Assembly (NCBI GenBank): GCA_017409465.1
Contig: JAFQSQ010000003.1
Span: 1-35,847, forward strand
Origin: Akkermansia sp.
GTDB taxonomy: Bacteria; Verrucomicrobiota; Verrucomicrobiia; Verrucomicrobiales; Akkermansiaceae
DNA length: 35,847 bases
Direction: 5' to 3'
Shown here: positions 14,995 through 22,923 of the stretch, piece after piece
Position numbering within the stretch: the first letter of the stretch is position 1
Layout of the letters: the number at the start of each line of letters is the position of its first letter
Made by a program: the position numbers and the translations under genes
Notes under the pieces: generated by a model
What the model was told of the DNA's origin: nothing
Database searches by the model: none
Seen by the model: only the letters and a program-made list of their open reading frames with translations

Positions 14995-17288
14995 GGCTGT
15001 TCTTCATCGTTGGTGGTGGAGGCATTGAAGCGGCGGCCAATCCAGTCCAGACCTGTGCCGAAAATCCAGGCAAGCAGGAAGTACAATACGGCGGCCATAA
15101 TCAGCGGGAAGAAGGGGTCGAAAGTGCGGCCACGGATGATGTCGGAGGCCTTGGTCAAATCCTGAATGGCGATGTAGCCCACGATGGATGTGGTCTTGAT
15201 GAGCGAAATAAGCTCGCCCTTGTACACCGGCAGTACGCGTTGGACGGCTTGCGGCAGCACGATGTAGACGAAAGTGCGCAGAGGGGTGAAGCCCATGGCG
15301 ATGCCGGCTTCGGTCTGTCCGCGGTCGATGCTGGAGATGGCGGTGCGGAACATCTCGCTGACGTAGGCGGCAAAGTTGAGCGCAAAGGTGATGATGGCTA
15401 CGGCCGTGCCGCCGTTTTTCCAGTTGGCAAAGACAACGTAGTTCATCAGCAGAAGCAGCACCAGAATCGGGGTGCCGCGCATCAGGTCAATATAGGTTTT
15501 TGCGATTCGCTGCAACAGGGGGGATTTGCGCATGCGGAGATAGCAGACCCCGGCTCCCAGCACCGTGCCCAGCAGGGCAGCCCAGATGGAGAGGTAGATG
15601 GTGAGTTTCAATCCATCCCACAGCAGAAGATAGCGTTTCTCTGCGATGATGTTGCGGTGGAAACTACGCTTGATTCCTGCCCAGAAACCGCGGGTTTCCT
15701 GCGGAGCGGCAGGTGCACCGGCGGCGATGGAGCGGACGTCTCCGGCGTTTTTGGTCAGCACGGCGATGCAGGAGCCGCTGGCGTAGTAAGGGTCAGAGAA
15801 CAGAACATTTTCTGCGCGTTCCTCCGTCACCAGCAGGCCGGAGGCAGACATATCCACCTTGCCGGAGACGGCAGCGGGAATCAGCCCATCGTAGTCCATG
15901 CTCATGATTTCCACCGGGCGGCCGATGTGCGCGGCAAAGCGCATAATCAATTCGGCATCAAGGCCAACGATTTCGCCGTTGCGGACAAATACGGTCGGCT
16001 CGGTGCAGGGTTCCATGCCCACGCGGATAGGTTCTCCCTCTGTGGGGATGTTGAGCTTGGGCATGGGGGTAGTCTCGAAGCGGTGAATCCAGTTGTCGCA
16101 GATGGTTTCGAGCTCACCGCTGTCTTTCAGGCCTTTCAGGAAGGCGTTGAACTGTCGGCACAGCGCTGACTGCTCCTTGTTGAAGACGACGGCCATGTGG
16201 TTTTCCGGCACCGGGCTGTTTTTCAGGATGGTGACGTTATCGAACTTGCGGGCCAGAGCAAAGCAGATGATGTCGTCCATAATGGCGGCATCGCAACGCT
16301 CGTTCTGCAGCGCCTGCATCATGTCGGCCTCCAGATTGTAGCGCTGGAGCTCCAGATGCGGATAGTGCTTCTGGAGGTAGATATCCTGTACCGTGGAACT
16401 GGGGACGGCCAGTTTTTTGCCGGCGAGGTCATCGATGCTGGTGATCCCCTTGCCCTCGGGCTTGGAGTCCTTCACAACCGGGGCGTTTCCTGCAGCATTT
16501 TTGGTCAGAATGGCGATGCAGGAGCCACTGGCATAGTAGGGGTCAGAGAAGAGGACGCTTTCTGCACGCTCCTCCGTCACCAGCAGCCCGGAGGAGGCCA
16601 TATCCACCTTACCGGAGACGGCGGCGGGAATCAGCCCGTCGTAATCCATGCTCATGATTTCCACAGGTCGGCCAATGTACGCGGCAAAGCGCATAATCAA
16701 TTCGGCATCAAGGCCGACGATTTCGCCGTTGCGGACAAAGACAGTCGGCTCGGTGCAGGGTTCCATGCCCACGCGGATGGGCTCGCCCTCTGTGGGGATG
16801 TTGAGCTTGGGCATGGGGGTAGTCTCGAAGCGGTGAATCCAATTGTCGCAGATGGTTTCGAGCTCGCCGCTTTCTCTCAGACCCTTCAGGAACTCATTGA
16901 ATTGACGGTGCAATTCCTTCTGCTCTTTGTTGAAGACGACGGCCATGTGGTTTTCCGGCACCGGGCTGTTTTTCAGGATGGTGACGTTGTCAAACTTGCG
17001 GGCCAGAGCATAGCAGATAATGTCGTCCATGATGGCGGCATCGCAGCGCTCGTTCTGCAGAGCCTGCATCATGTCTGCTTCCAGATTATAGCGCTGGAGC
17101 TCCAGATTCGGGTAGTGCTTCTGGATGTAGATATCCTGAACGGTGGAGCTGGGTACGGCAAGCTTTTTGCCCTCCAGGTCATCAATGGAGGCGATACCTC
17201 TGCCCTCAGCCGCTGTGGTGCCGACTCCTGCCAGCAGCACCAGAAATGCTATCAGAATGGTAACAATGTGAACGCACTTTTTCATCAT
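14991..17288 (-). CDS. Amino-acid ABC transporter, duplicated binding modules fused to permease
   Basis: This is a 765 aa fusion for polar amino-acid import. A signal/anchor covers about residues 1-27. Residues 31-280 and about 281-515 are near-identical copies of a 250-residue unit. In each unit the usual second half of a family-3 binding protein ([20 protein letters not shown]) comes first and the usual first half ([20 protein letters not shown], ending in [13 protein letters not shown]) comes second, so the order is B-A-B-A. The C-terminal permease (about 540-765) has several membrane helices, [11 protein letters not shown] and the EAA-loop pattern [22 protein letters not shown] that docks on the ATPase. 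The ligand is not identifiable. Two ATGs are adjacent at the start; either may be used. Confidence 0.9.
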   Translation of the reverse strand: MMKKCVHIVTILIAFLVLLAGVGTTAAEGRGIASIDDLEGKKLAVPSSTVQDIYIQKHYPNLELQRYNLEADMMQALQNERCDAAIMDDIICYALARKFDNVTILKNSPVPENHMAVVFNKEQKELHRQFNEFLKGLRESGELETICDNWIHRFETTPMPKLNIPTEGEPIRVGMEPCTEPTVFVRNGEIVGLDAELIMRFAAYIGRPVEIMSMDYDGLIPAAVSGKVDMASSGLLVTEERAESVLFSDPYYASGSCIAILTKNAAGNAPVVKDSKPEGKGITSIDDLAGKKLAVPSSTVQDIYLQKHYPHLELQRYNLEADMMQALQNERCDAAIMDDIICFALARKFDNVTILKNSPVPENHMAVVFNKEQSALCRQFNAFLKGLKDSGELETICDNWIHRFETTPMPKLNIPTEGEPIRVGMEPCTEPTVFVRNGEIVGLDAELIMRFAAHIGRPVEIMSMDYDGLIPAAVSGKVDMSASGLLVTEERAENVLFSDPYYASGSCIAVLTKNAGDVRSIAAGAPAAPQETRGFWAGIKRSFHRNIIAEKRYLLLWDGLKLTIYLSIWAALLGTVLGAGVCYLRMRKSPLLQRIAKTYIDLMRGTPILVLLLLMNYVVFANWKNGGTAVAIITFALNFAAYVSEMFRTAISSIDRGQTEAGIAMGFTPLRTFVYIVLPQAVQRVLPVYKGELISLIKTTSIVGYIAIQDLTKASDIIRGRTFDPFFPLIMAAVLYFLLAWIFGTGLDWIGRRFNASTTNDEEQP
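15745..17198 (-). repeat. 750-bp in-frame tandem duplication within the ABC transporter gene
   Basis: The DNA at 15745-16448 repeats at 16495-17198 with a constant offset of 750 bases. By eye the copies are about 90 percent identical, with long exactly matching runs, for example in the segment encoding [20 protein letters not shown]. Differences are scattered and keep the frame. This points to a fairly recent duplication or ongoing gene conversion. Confidence 0.85.
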
Positions 17289-17323
17289 CTTTCACACCCG
17301 GGGTGGACACGCCCCGCGCGCGC

Positions 17324-17351
17324 ATTGTACCATCTAATTTTCAGTATGCAA
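17324..17351 (-). promoter_or_regulatory. Sigma-70 promoter of the ABC transporter operon
   Basis: On the minus strand TTGCAT (17351-17346), a 16-bp spacer and TACAAT (17329-17324) are a good match. The leader to the ATG at 17288 is about 30 bases and very GC-rich (CGCGCGCGGGGCG), without an obvious Shine-Dalgarno sequence. Confidence 0.65.
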
Positions 17352-17404
17352 GCATAAACGTGCCCCGTGCTCTATTTTTCTAACGAAACGGTATCAATCA
17401 GCGC

Positions 17405-17436
17405 AAAAAAAACGCACGTCTCAGTGAGACGTGCGT
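17405..17436 (-). terminator. Intrinsic terminator of greA
   Basis: On the minus strand an 11-bp perfect stem (17426-17436 with 17412-17422) with a three-base loop is followed by eight T residues. It lies about 30 bases after the greA stop and is a textbook factor-independent terminator. Confidence 0.9.
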
Positions 17437-17465
17437 CGGGATGAAAAAGCTGCTTTCGAGCGAAC

Positions 17466-19424
17466 TCAGCTGAGGGGAACCTCGCCGTCCGGGTAGATGA
17501 GTTCCTTCGGAGCGGGGGCGATGGATTTCACCGTCATCATCACCTGGTCACCACCGATTTCGAGCGGCAGACGCAGAGAGGCACCGACTTTGTGCCCCAG
17601 AAGCTTGGCGCCGAGCTTGGAGCTGTAGGCGATGACGCGCTCTTCGGGGATGGAGTCCCATGCACCCAGAATGGTGTACACCACCTCCTGACCCTTGTCG
17701 GTCACGAAAGTCACCTGCGTGCCCATGGCGGTTTCCTCGCAGGAGACGCCGCTGAAGTTGGTGGGCTCGGCTTTGGCCAGCAGGCGAGAGAGCTCTTCCG
17801 AACGGCGCATCAACACCTGGCGTGTGGCCTTGGCGTCCTGATATCCGCCGTTTTCACGGAGGTCACCCTCGGCGCGGGTGACTTCGAGGTCGTGCTTGTT
17901 CTTGGGGATGCGCACGTTGATGATATCCTCGTACTCGGCCTTGCGGGCAGCATAGGAGCGCAGGGAGACGAACATGGTCTGCTTCTCCTTGGCTGCGCTG
18001 CGGGTGAGCGCGATTTCCTGCAGGGTTGGATGTATGCGCATCATGTTGGCCAGCAGGAGGTTGCGGTCGAGGTCGGGCAGGACGGAGGAGTCGTACAGTG
18101 CCTTGGCGAAGGGGCGAGCCTCCTGGTCGCTGATACCGCTGACCAGATCCGGAGCCAGGTCTTTGTCTTCCAGCAGAAGATTGCGCAGACGCAGGGCGCG
18201 GTTGGGACCGCCGTCTGCGCTGTCGCGCTCGATAGAGCTGATGATGGCGGAGCCGAGGGCCATGCGAGCCTTCTCTACCACCTCCTTGGCAACGCCGTTG
18301 CGCTCGCGGCAAATCCAGATGAGCACCTCGGGGCTGAGGCTCTGGCGGGAAATACCGTTGACAAGGTCGTTGAAAAGCTGTTCGCGACCACCGCGGGAGA
18401 TGATGAACTCAGCCGCCGTAGCGGTGACTTTGGCCCCGCCAAAGAGGAAAATGTTGGTGGCGTAGGGCAGCCAGCCATCGCCGATGGCTTCGGGCAGCGC
18501 CTCGTAAACCTTGAGCTGGCGTGCGGTGGAGAGTTCACCGATGTATCCTACGATTTCTTCAGAGGTGATGGAGCTGAGCTTGTTGGCCAGGGTGGTGACG
18601 CTGTTGACTCCCTCGGCGGTGAGGGCAGCATCGAGGGCGCTGCGCTCCTCCTCGTTGGACACGACCGACTCCAGGATATCATCGCGGATGATAATCAGTT
18701 CGAGGACATGCTGCGGCTCGGTGTGGTCACGGTGGATGTCGTCCTCCATCGCCTTGATGAGACGAGCGGCGATGGTGAATTCGTTCTTGAGGACGTCCAT
18801 GCGGGTCTGGTCGAGGATGCGGACGCAGGTCTCCAGCGTGGTGGCTTCGGTGTAGTCATCGAGGAGGGCTTCAGCCGCAGAGGTGGCAGTACGCAGTCCG
18901 ATGGCTTCGCCTCGCTTGGTGGGGAGACGGAACGTCGGGGTTTCACGCATGGCGGCGCGGGCGCGTTCCCACCAGTTCTTCCAGGACTCCTCGGGGATGA
19001 TACGGCCGCTGAGGAATTTCTCCAGATCTTCCGGCTGCATGGGCAGTACCTCGTTGATACCTTCGCGCAGGGAGAGGTTGGAGGTCAGCACCGAGCGGAT
19101 GAACTCCAGCATGGTGTCCTTGTCCTCAGCCTGCTGCTTGCAGGCGGCGGGTTCGTCATAGCATTTAATCAGGAAATGTCCTTCCGGGATGGGGGTAAGC
19201 TGATTGAACGCCAGTTTCAGACCGAGAATAAGACCTTTGCTTTTCTCGAAGTCGATTTTAATCTTGTTCTTGGAGAGAGACCAGACGGCTACTTTACCAA
19301 CACCCCAGTCCTGATGCATCACGTATTGCCCGGGGGCGAATTTATCCAGACGGGCAGCAAAATCAGCCGGAATCTTACCGGCATTCACGAGTTTCTCAAG
19401 GTCGGCATGCATACGTAAGAACAT
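17466..19424 (-). CDS. greA: GreA-type transcription elongation factor with long N-terminal extension
   Basis: GreA rescues backtracked RNA polymerase by stimulating cleavage of the transcript 3' end. The GreA part is C-terminal (about residues 490-652): the coiled coil carries RAEGDLRENGGYQDAK, with the acidic tip residues Asp and Glu of GDLxEN intact, and the FKBP-like domain follows (VTFVTDKGQEVVYTILG). The roughly 490-residue extension begins with GQYVMHQDWGVGKVAVWSL, which resembles the CarD/TRCF RNA-polymerase-binding fold, then becomes helical. Ordinary GreA is about 158 aa. Chlamydial GreA has, as far as I recall, a similar extension, so this fits the PVC group. Start: 19424 (MFLRMHADL) or, given the promoter, more likely 19412 (MHADL). 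Confidence 0.9.
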   Translation of the reverse strand: MFLRMHADLEKLVNAGKIPADFAARLDKFAPGQYVMHQDWGVGKVAVWSLSKNKIKIDFEKSKGLILGLKLAFNQLTPIPEGHFLIKCYDEPAACKQQAEDKDTMLEFIRSVLTSNLSLREGINEVLPMQPEDLEKFLSGRIIPEESWKNWWERARAAMRETPTFRLPTKRGEAIGLRTATSAAEALLDDYTEATTLETCVRILDQTRMDVLKNEFTIAARLIKAMEDDIHRDHTEPQHVLELIIIRDDILESVVSNEEERSALDAALTAEGVNSVTTLANKLSSITSEEIVGYIGELSTARQLKVYEALPEAIGDGWLPYATNIFLFGGAKVTATAAEFIISRGGREQLFNDLVNGISRQSLSPEVLIWICRERNGVAKEVVEKARMALGSAIISSIERDSADGGPNRALRLRNLLLEDKDLAPDLVSGISDQEARPFAKALYDSSVLPDLDRNLLLANMMRIHPTLQEIALTRSAAKEKQTMFVSLRSYAARKAEYEDIINVRIPKNKHDLEVTRAEGDLRENGGYQDAKATRQVLMRRSEELSRLLAKAEPTNFSGVSCEETAMGTQVTFVTDKGQEVVYTILGAWDSIPEERVIAYSSKLGAKLLGHKVGASLRLPLEIGGDQVMMTVKSIAPAPKELIYPDGEVPLS

Positions 19425-19450
19425 ATTACCATAGCTTTTGTCAAGGTCAA
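19423..19450 (-). promoter_or_regulatory. Sigma-70 promoter of greA (near-leaderless)
   Basis: On the minus strand TTGACC (19450-19445), a 16-bp spacer and TAATAT (19428-19423) match well. The -10 box overlaps the outer ATG at 19424, which favours the ATG at 19412, ten bases beyond the box. The leader would then be only about three or four bases. Confidence 0.65.
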
Positions 19451-19507
19451 CCCCCGAATAGCCTTTTTTTGCAATTTTTTTGTTTTTTTCTGCTTAAAGC
19501 TGTGTTT

Positions 19508-20473
19508 TCAGCCCAGAATGAGGTGGAGCAGGTGCTCTATGTCATTTCTGTCATAGCGCTGGTCGAGCGGCAGCGGGAGCAGGGTGCGAGCCAGTTGGTT
19601 TTCGATGGTGTGGGCAGGGGAGCGGTCGATGACTTCCGGCCAGAAGAGCGGCAGAGCCACCCCGGCGTCGATGAGCTCGTCTCTCAGATTCGGGATTCCG
19701 CAGACGAGCGGATAGCACATGGGGGCAGAGGGGGCAGAATCCGGCAGAGTCAGGCGGTTGAGGGGGGCAAGTGCGCGGTGCAGCTGCTGATAGTTGGCGA
19801 GCCGCACGGACGCGACGGCATCGAAATCGATGCTCCGCAGAAGGCGGCGGGTCAGGGGCGACATGCTGCGGCGGGTTCCCCGCAGGGTTGCTTCGGCTGC
19901 TTCAGTGGCAGGCAGAGCGGCGAGCGCACCGCATTCCGTACGCTGTATCAGGGCAAGGGCTCTGGAGGCGCTGGTGTCGGTCTCCTGCGGGCGGCGTGTG
20001 AGGGGGAAGGGAGCCAGCGCGATGCCGCCGTCGCACACGCCGGCGAATTTGCGCGGACTGTAAAAAGCCGACGTGCCCTCCGGCGGTACGGCAAACAACG
20101 CCGTGGTGGCGTCGATGATGACGCGACCGGGGAAAGCTGATGCCGCCCTGCTGAGCGAATCCCCGTTCAGCCCGAAATAATTGATGAGCACCATCAGGTC
20201 TTCCTCCGCGGAATCATGGGGCAACTGTGGGGTCAGATCGGCATGACATCCATAGAAAAACAGGGGGATGTCGGTTTCGAGGCAGGGCTCGTAGAGCGTG
20301 TGGCAGGCGAAGCGAGGCAGGTAGATGCGGCGAGGGCGCGGCATATTGTCCAGCAGGCAGGCGAGTGCCGAGCGGCCGCTGTTGAGGTAGGCGCAGTGGG
20401 GGCTTTCCCGGTAGGGAAAGTTGTTGACGTCCGGAAGCTCCAGACCGAAATAGCCTCCCATCATGTCGTCCAT
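19508..20473 (-). CDS. DegT/DnrJ/EryC1-type PLP-dependent aminotransferase-like protein
   Basis: This is a 321 aa protein of the sugar-aminotransferase superfamily, whose members aminate keto-sugars for surface polysaccharides. Features seen are an early SGRSALACLLDNM helix, YLPRFACHTLYEPC, the cofactor-binding Asp in GRVIIDATTALFA and the probable PLP lysine in FYSPRKFAGVCDGG. It is shorter than the usual 360-390 residues. No polysaccharide genes are nearby, so the substrate is unknown. The ATG at 20473 is chosen because a promoter ends seven bases before it. The open frame reaches 20557, but that would run through two promoters and overlap the divergent gene. Confidence 0.75.
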   Translation of the reverse strand: MDDMMGGYFGLELPDVNNFPYRESPHCAYLNSGRSALACLLDNMPRPRRIYLPRFACHTLYEPCLETDIPLFFYGCHADLTPQLPHDSAEEDLMVLINYFGLNGDSLSRAASAFPGRVIIDATTALFAVPPEGTSAFYSPRKFAGVCDGGIALAPFPLTRRPQETDTSASRALALIQRTECGALAALPATEAAEATLRGTRRSMSPLTRRLLRSIDFDAVASVRLANYQQLHRALAPLNRLTLPDSAPSAPMCYPLVCGIPNLRDELIDAGVALPLFWPEVIDRSPAHTIENQLARTLLPLPLDQRYDRNDIEHLLHLILG

Positions 20474-20480
20474 GAGGCAG

Positions 20481-20509
20481 AGTGTAGCTGTTCGCGGAGG
20501 CGGCGTCAA
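20481..20509 (-). promoter_or_regulatory. Sigma-70 promoter of the aminotransferase gene (leaderless)
   Basis: On the minus strand TTGACG (20509-20504), a 17-bp spacer and TACACT (20486-20481) are followed by seven bases and the ATG at 20473. Transcription should start at or one base before the start codon. Confidence 0.7.
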
Positions 20510-20516
20510 GCCCGGA

Positions 20517-20545
20517 TTGACAAAAGGCAGAGAGGCGGCTATACT
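20517..20545 (+). promoter_or_regulatory. Sigma-70 promoter of the DUF1353 lipoprotein gene
   Basis: TTGACA (20517-20522), a 17-bp spacer and TATACT (20540-20545) differ from consensus at one position. The ATG at 20556 is ten bases after the -10 box, so the leader is about three bases. Only seven bases separate its -35 box from that of the divergent promoter. Confidence 0.8.
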
Positions 20546-20555
20546 GGGCAATGTC

Positions 20556-21173
20556 ATGAGATGCGTATGGGCAGCATGTGTGCTTCCTCTGATGCTGATA
20601 AGCTGTCGTCAGATGACACAGGTGGTCAGTATGAAGCAGATATCCCCTGAAGTGGTGGCGGCGGCAAAGGCTCCCGGGAGCTGGTATGCGTATATCCCGT
20701 CGATGGCGCCCGGGTTCTGCCTCATCACACGTCATGCCGTCGTGTGGCATGATGAAGAGATGAATCTCGGCTGGTGGCAAGCTCTCCATGCTGAGCCGCC
20801 GCATCGGGTGATGATGGAGGCCCGGGGCGATATGTTTATCCTGCATCGCCGCTATGTGTGGGACGGCATGACCTGGGGAAAGACAGAGGAGCACGATTTG
20901 TTTCCCACGCTGCTGCACGATGCTCTCTACCACGCGCTGCAGAATGGTGCTCCGGTGAGCCGCCGCCAGATAGATCGCTTGTTCCTGCGTCTCCGGCGCG
21001 CGTCAGGGGCATCCTGCCCCTATATCGAATACCTGGGGATACGCCTTGCCGGTGGCTTGTACAATGCCTCCGGTGAGGAGGGTGGGCTGATCATCCGCCC
21101 CCTGGCGCCGCAGACTTTGCCGGGAGGGCTGGAGCCGGATCATGCCGAGCCTCTGGCCGGTGAGACTGAGTGA
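20556..21173 (+). CDS. DUF1353-family lipoprotein
   Basis: This is a 205 aa protein with a lipoprotein signal: a short basic start, then VWAACVLPLMLIS and the lipobox Cys at about residue 18, which suggests an outer- or inner-membrane anchor. The mature part matches the DUF1353 pattern, a small domain of unknown function found in phages and bacteria: RYVWDGMTWGK, then LFPTLLHDALYHALQNG and ISRRQIDRLFLRLRR-like helices (here VSRRQIDRLFLRLRR), ending with YIEYLGIRLAGG. The ATG at 20556 is chosen because the lipoprotein signal begins there and a strong promoter precedes it; an in-frame ATG at 20463 would lie within the promoter region. Confidence 0.75.
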   Translation: MRCVWAACVLPLMLISCRQMTQVVSMKQISPEVVAAAKAPGSWYAYIPSMAPGFCLITRHAVVWHDEEMNLGWWQALHAEPPHRVMMEARGDMFILHRRYVWDGMTWGKTEEHDLFPTLLHDALYHALQNGAPVSRRQIDRLFLRLRRASGASCPYIEYLGIRLAGGLYNASGEEGGLIIRPLAPQTLPGGLEPDHAEPLAGETE

Positions 21174-21342
21174 GGATGCGCATCGGGAAGATGTTAACTC
21201 CTCAAGAAGAAAGTGAAAGGACGCAGGACGAGGAGGTGATTATAAAGCATCTGCCGGGCGAGCCAGACGAGCGGAATACTGATGTCGCGCCCATTATCTT
21301 GTTCTTTTCGCTGAAGCTTCGGCTATCGCTTCGTTGGGCGAG

Positions 21343-22923
21343 TTATTCTTTTGCCCGGGTGGGCTGAGCTTCTGCCTGTCTGCGGGCTTTGGCTTCTGCT
21401 TCGCGGGCGGCTTTTTCTGCGCGTTCGCGCTCGCGCTCCACGCGGAATACGACATCAGCCGTCGCATCGATGGCTGCGCGATAAGGAGATTTGACGTTGT
21501 CATCCAGGCAGCGGCGCATCATCTCCTTGGCTTCCTCCTCCTCGCCGCGAGCATATATCGTGGTGATGTACATCAGCCGCGTGCGCAGCTTATCCTCCGG
21601 TCGGGTAGAGCCATTGAGCGCCAGACGGAAATACTTCGATGCATGGGAGGCAGAGCCGTTCTCCAGGCAGAACCACGCAAACATCTCAGCGAAGAGCGCC
21701 CCCTCTCTGCCGGAAAGGAAGCGTCGCAGCTTTCCCTGCATGCTCTCAAAATTTCCCCTGCATTCTGCGGCTGTCAGTGCCCACTGAACAAAGGAATCAT
21801 CCCTCGGCACGCGATTCACCGTGCGCGCAGCAAAGGGGCGATACAGCGGGTCACCCATCACCACACCCTGCCAGGAGAGCGCCGGTGTCGCCATCAGCCC
21901 GGCTTCTGCCACGGTATAGCCGCGCAGTAATCGATTATAGAAGATATCCGGTCGGAGTGAGGCGTGCAGGGTCGGTTCGGCGACGTTGCCGGCAGTGACG
22001 GCAGCCCCTCGTTGCAGCAGGGCAGGTACCCAGTCATTCGATTTGTGCAGGGAGGTACAGCTGAATGAGTGCAGATGAAACGCGACAGCCCCTGGCTCAA
22101 AACGGAAAACCGCGGGGGCAGCGGGCGCAAACGGTCCGTTGGCCGGGTTGGCATACCAGCCGAAATAGGCCGCCACGCGCTTCATCATCGGAAAGGCATG
22201 GGGCAAGGTCTTGCCTGAGCTTTCGTGAAAGAGCGGCTGCCAGGCTCGCTGTGCCAGCGAGGCGACCTCACGCATCCATTTGTCTCCCATCGGGTATTTG
22301 CCTCCGCTGTCCACGACCACCCATCCCCAGAGCCCGAGCTTTTCCACTCGTGCCGGGTCATCAATCATGCGCATGATTGTCTTTTCATCAGGGGCATCGA
22401 TGCGGCACACACTCAATACGGCAGGCGGGGTCTCCTCGAAGCGTTTTTCGCTCTCGTAGGCCGGATTGTTCAGGGCGCTCACCAGCTCATAGCGGGCACC
22501 CAGCAAGGCAAGCTCAGAATCGATAGCGGCGCGGGTCTGCGGGATAAAAGGCTCGGGTATCTTGCCATCAGGCCCCGGTAGTTCCTGCACGCGCAGGGGC
22601 AGGTCAGGCATCAGCACCATGGCGTACATCGGGCGGCGCCCCCCGCGCGATACGGCGGCCGGCAGGCGCCAGTTTCGCTCCCGAGCCGTGCTCAGCAAGG
22701 GCTCGATTACCTTGTTGTCAAAATCAGTCCGCGAGACGTCTCGGCGGCTCAGCCCTTTGAGCCCCACGAGATTTTCATCGGGAATACCGCGAACGGAGGC
22801 ATAATGTCGCGCTGCTTTCCGGCTCAGTGCCGTATCGGCATTATACACCACGACTACCTGCTGCGGGGTCAGGGCGAAAGCAGCAGCTGCCAGAGCGAGC
22901 AGCGAGACAAAGCATGCTTTCAT
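21343..22923 (-). CDS. TIGR03790-family exported protein
   Basis: This is a 526 aa member of the TIGR03790 family, uncharacterised and found mainly in Verrucomicrobia, Planctomycetes and Acidobacteria. A signal peptide covers about residues 1-17 (FVSLLALAAAAFA). The family core includes VVVVYNADTALSRKAARHYA, RGIPDENLVGL, RPMYAMVLMPDLPLRV and the late YTVAEAGLMATPALSWQGVV with MGDPLYRPF. The C-terminal third is helical, TPR-like in character, and ends in a Lys/Glu/Ala/Arg-rich coiled coil (ERERAEKAAREAEAKARRQA). The start overlaps the ffh stop (ATGA), so its translation is probably coupled to ffh. Confidence 0.88.
   Translation of the reverse strand: MKACFVSLLALAAAAFALTPQQVVVVYNADTALSRKAARHYASVRGIPDENLVGLKGLSRRDVSRTDFDNKVIEPLLSTARERNWRLPAAVSRGGRRPMYAMVLMPDLPLRVQELPGPDGKIPEPFIPQTRAAIDSELALLGARYELVSALNNPAYESEKRFEETPPAVLSVCRIDAPDEKTIMRMIDDPARVEKLGLWGWVVVDSGGKYPMGDKWMREVASLAQRAWQPLFHESSGKTLPHAFPMMKRVAAYFGWYANPANGPFAPAAPAVFRFEPGAVAFHLHSFSCTSLHKSNDWVPALLQRGAAVTAGNVAEPTLHASLRPDIFYNRLLRGYTVAEAGLMATPALSWQGVVMGDPLYRPFAARTVNRVPRDDSFVQWALTAAECRGNFESMQGKLRRFLSGREGALFAEMFAWFCLENGSASHASKYFRLALNGSTRPEDKLRTRLMYITTIYARGEEEEAKEMMRRCLDDNVKSPYRAAIDATADVVFRVERERERAEKAAREAEAKARRQAEAQPTRAKE

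Noticed and set aside
17592..19418. 608 aa plus-strand frame opposite greA
   Set aside because: It is the antisense shadow of a GC-rich gene; no domains are recognised and greA is certain.
21170..21367. Possible 65 aa protein after the DUF1353 gene
   Set aside because: It starts at a GTG on the preceding stop, has no recognisable family, and its end overlaps the convergent TIGR03790 gene.
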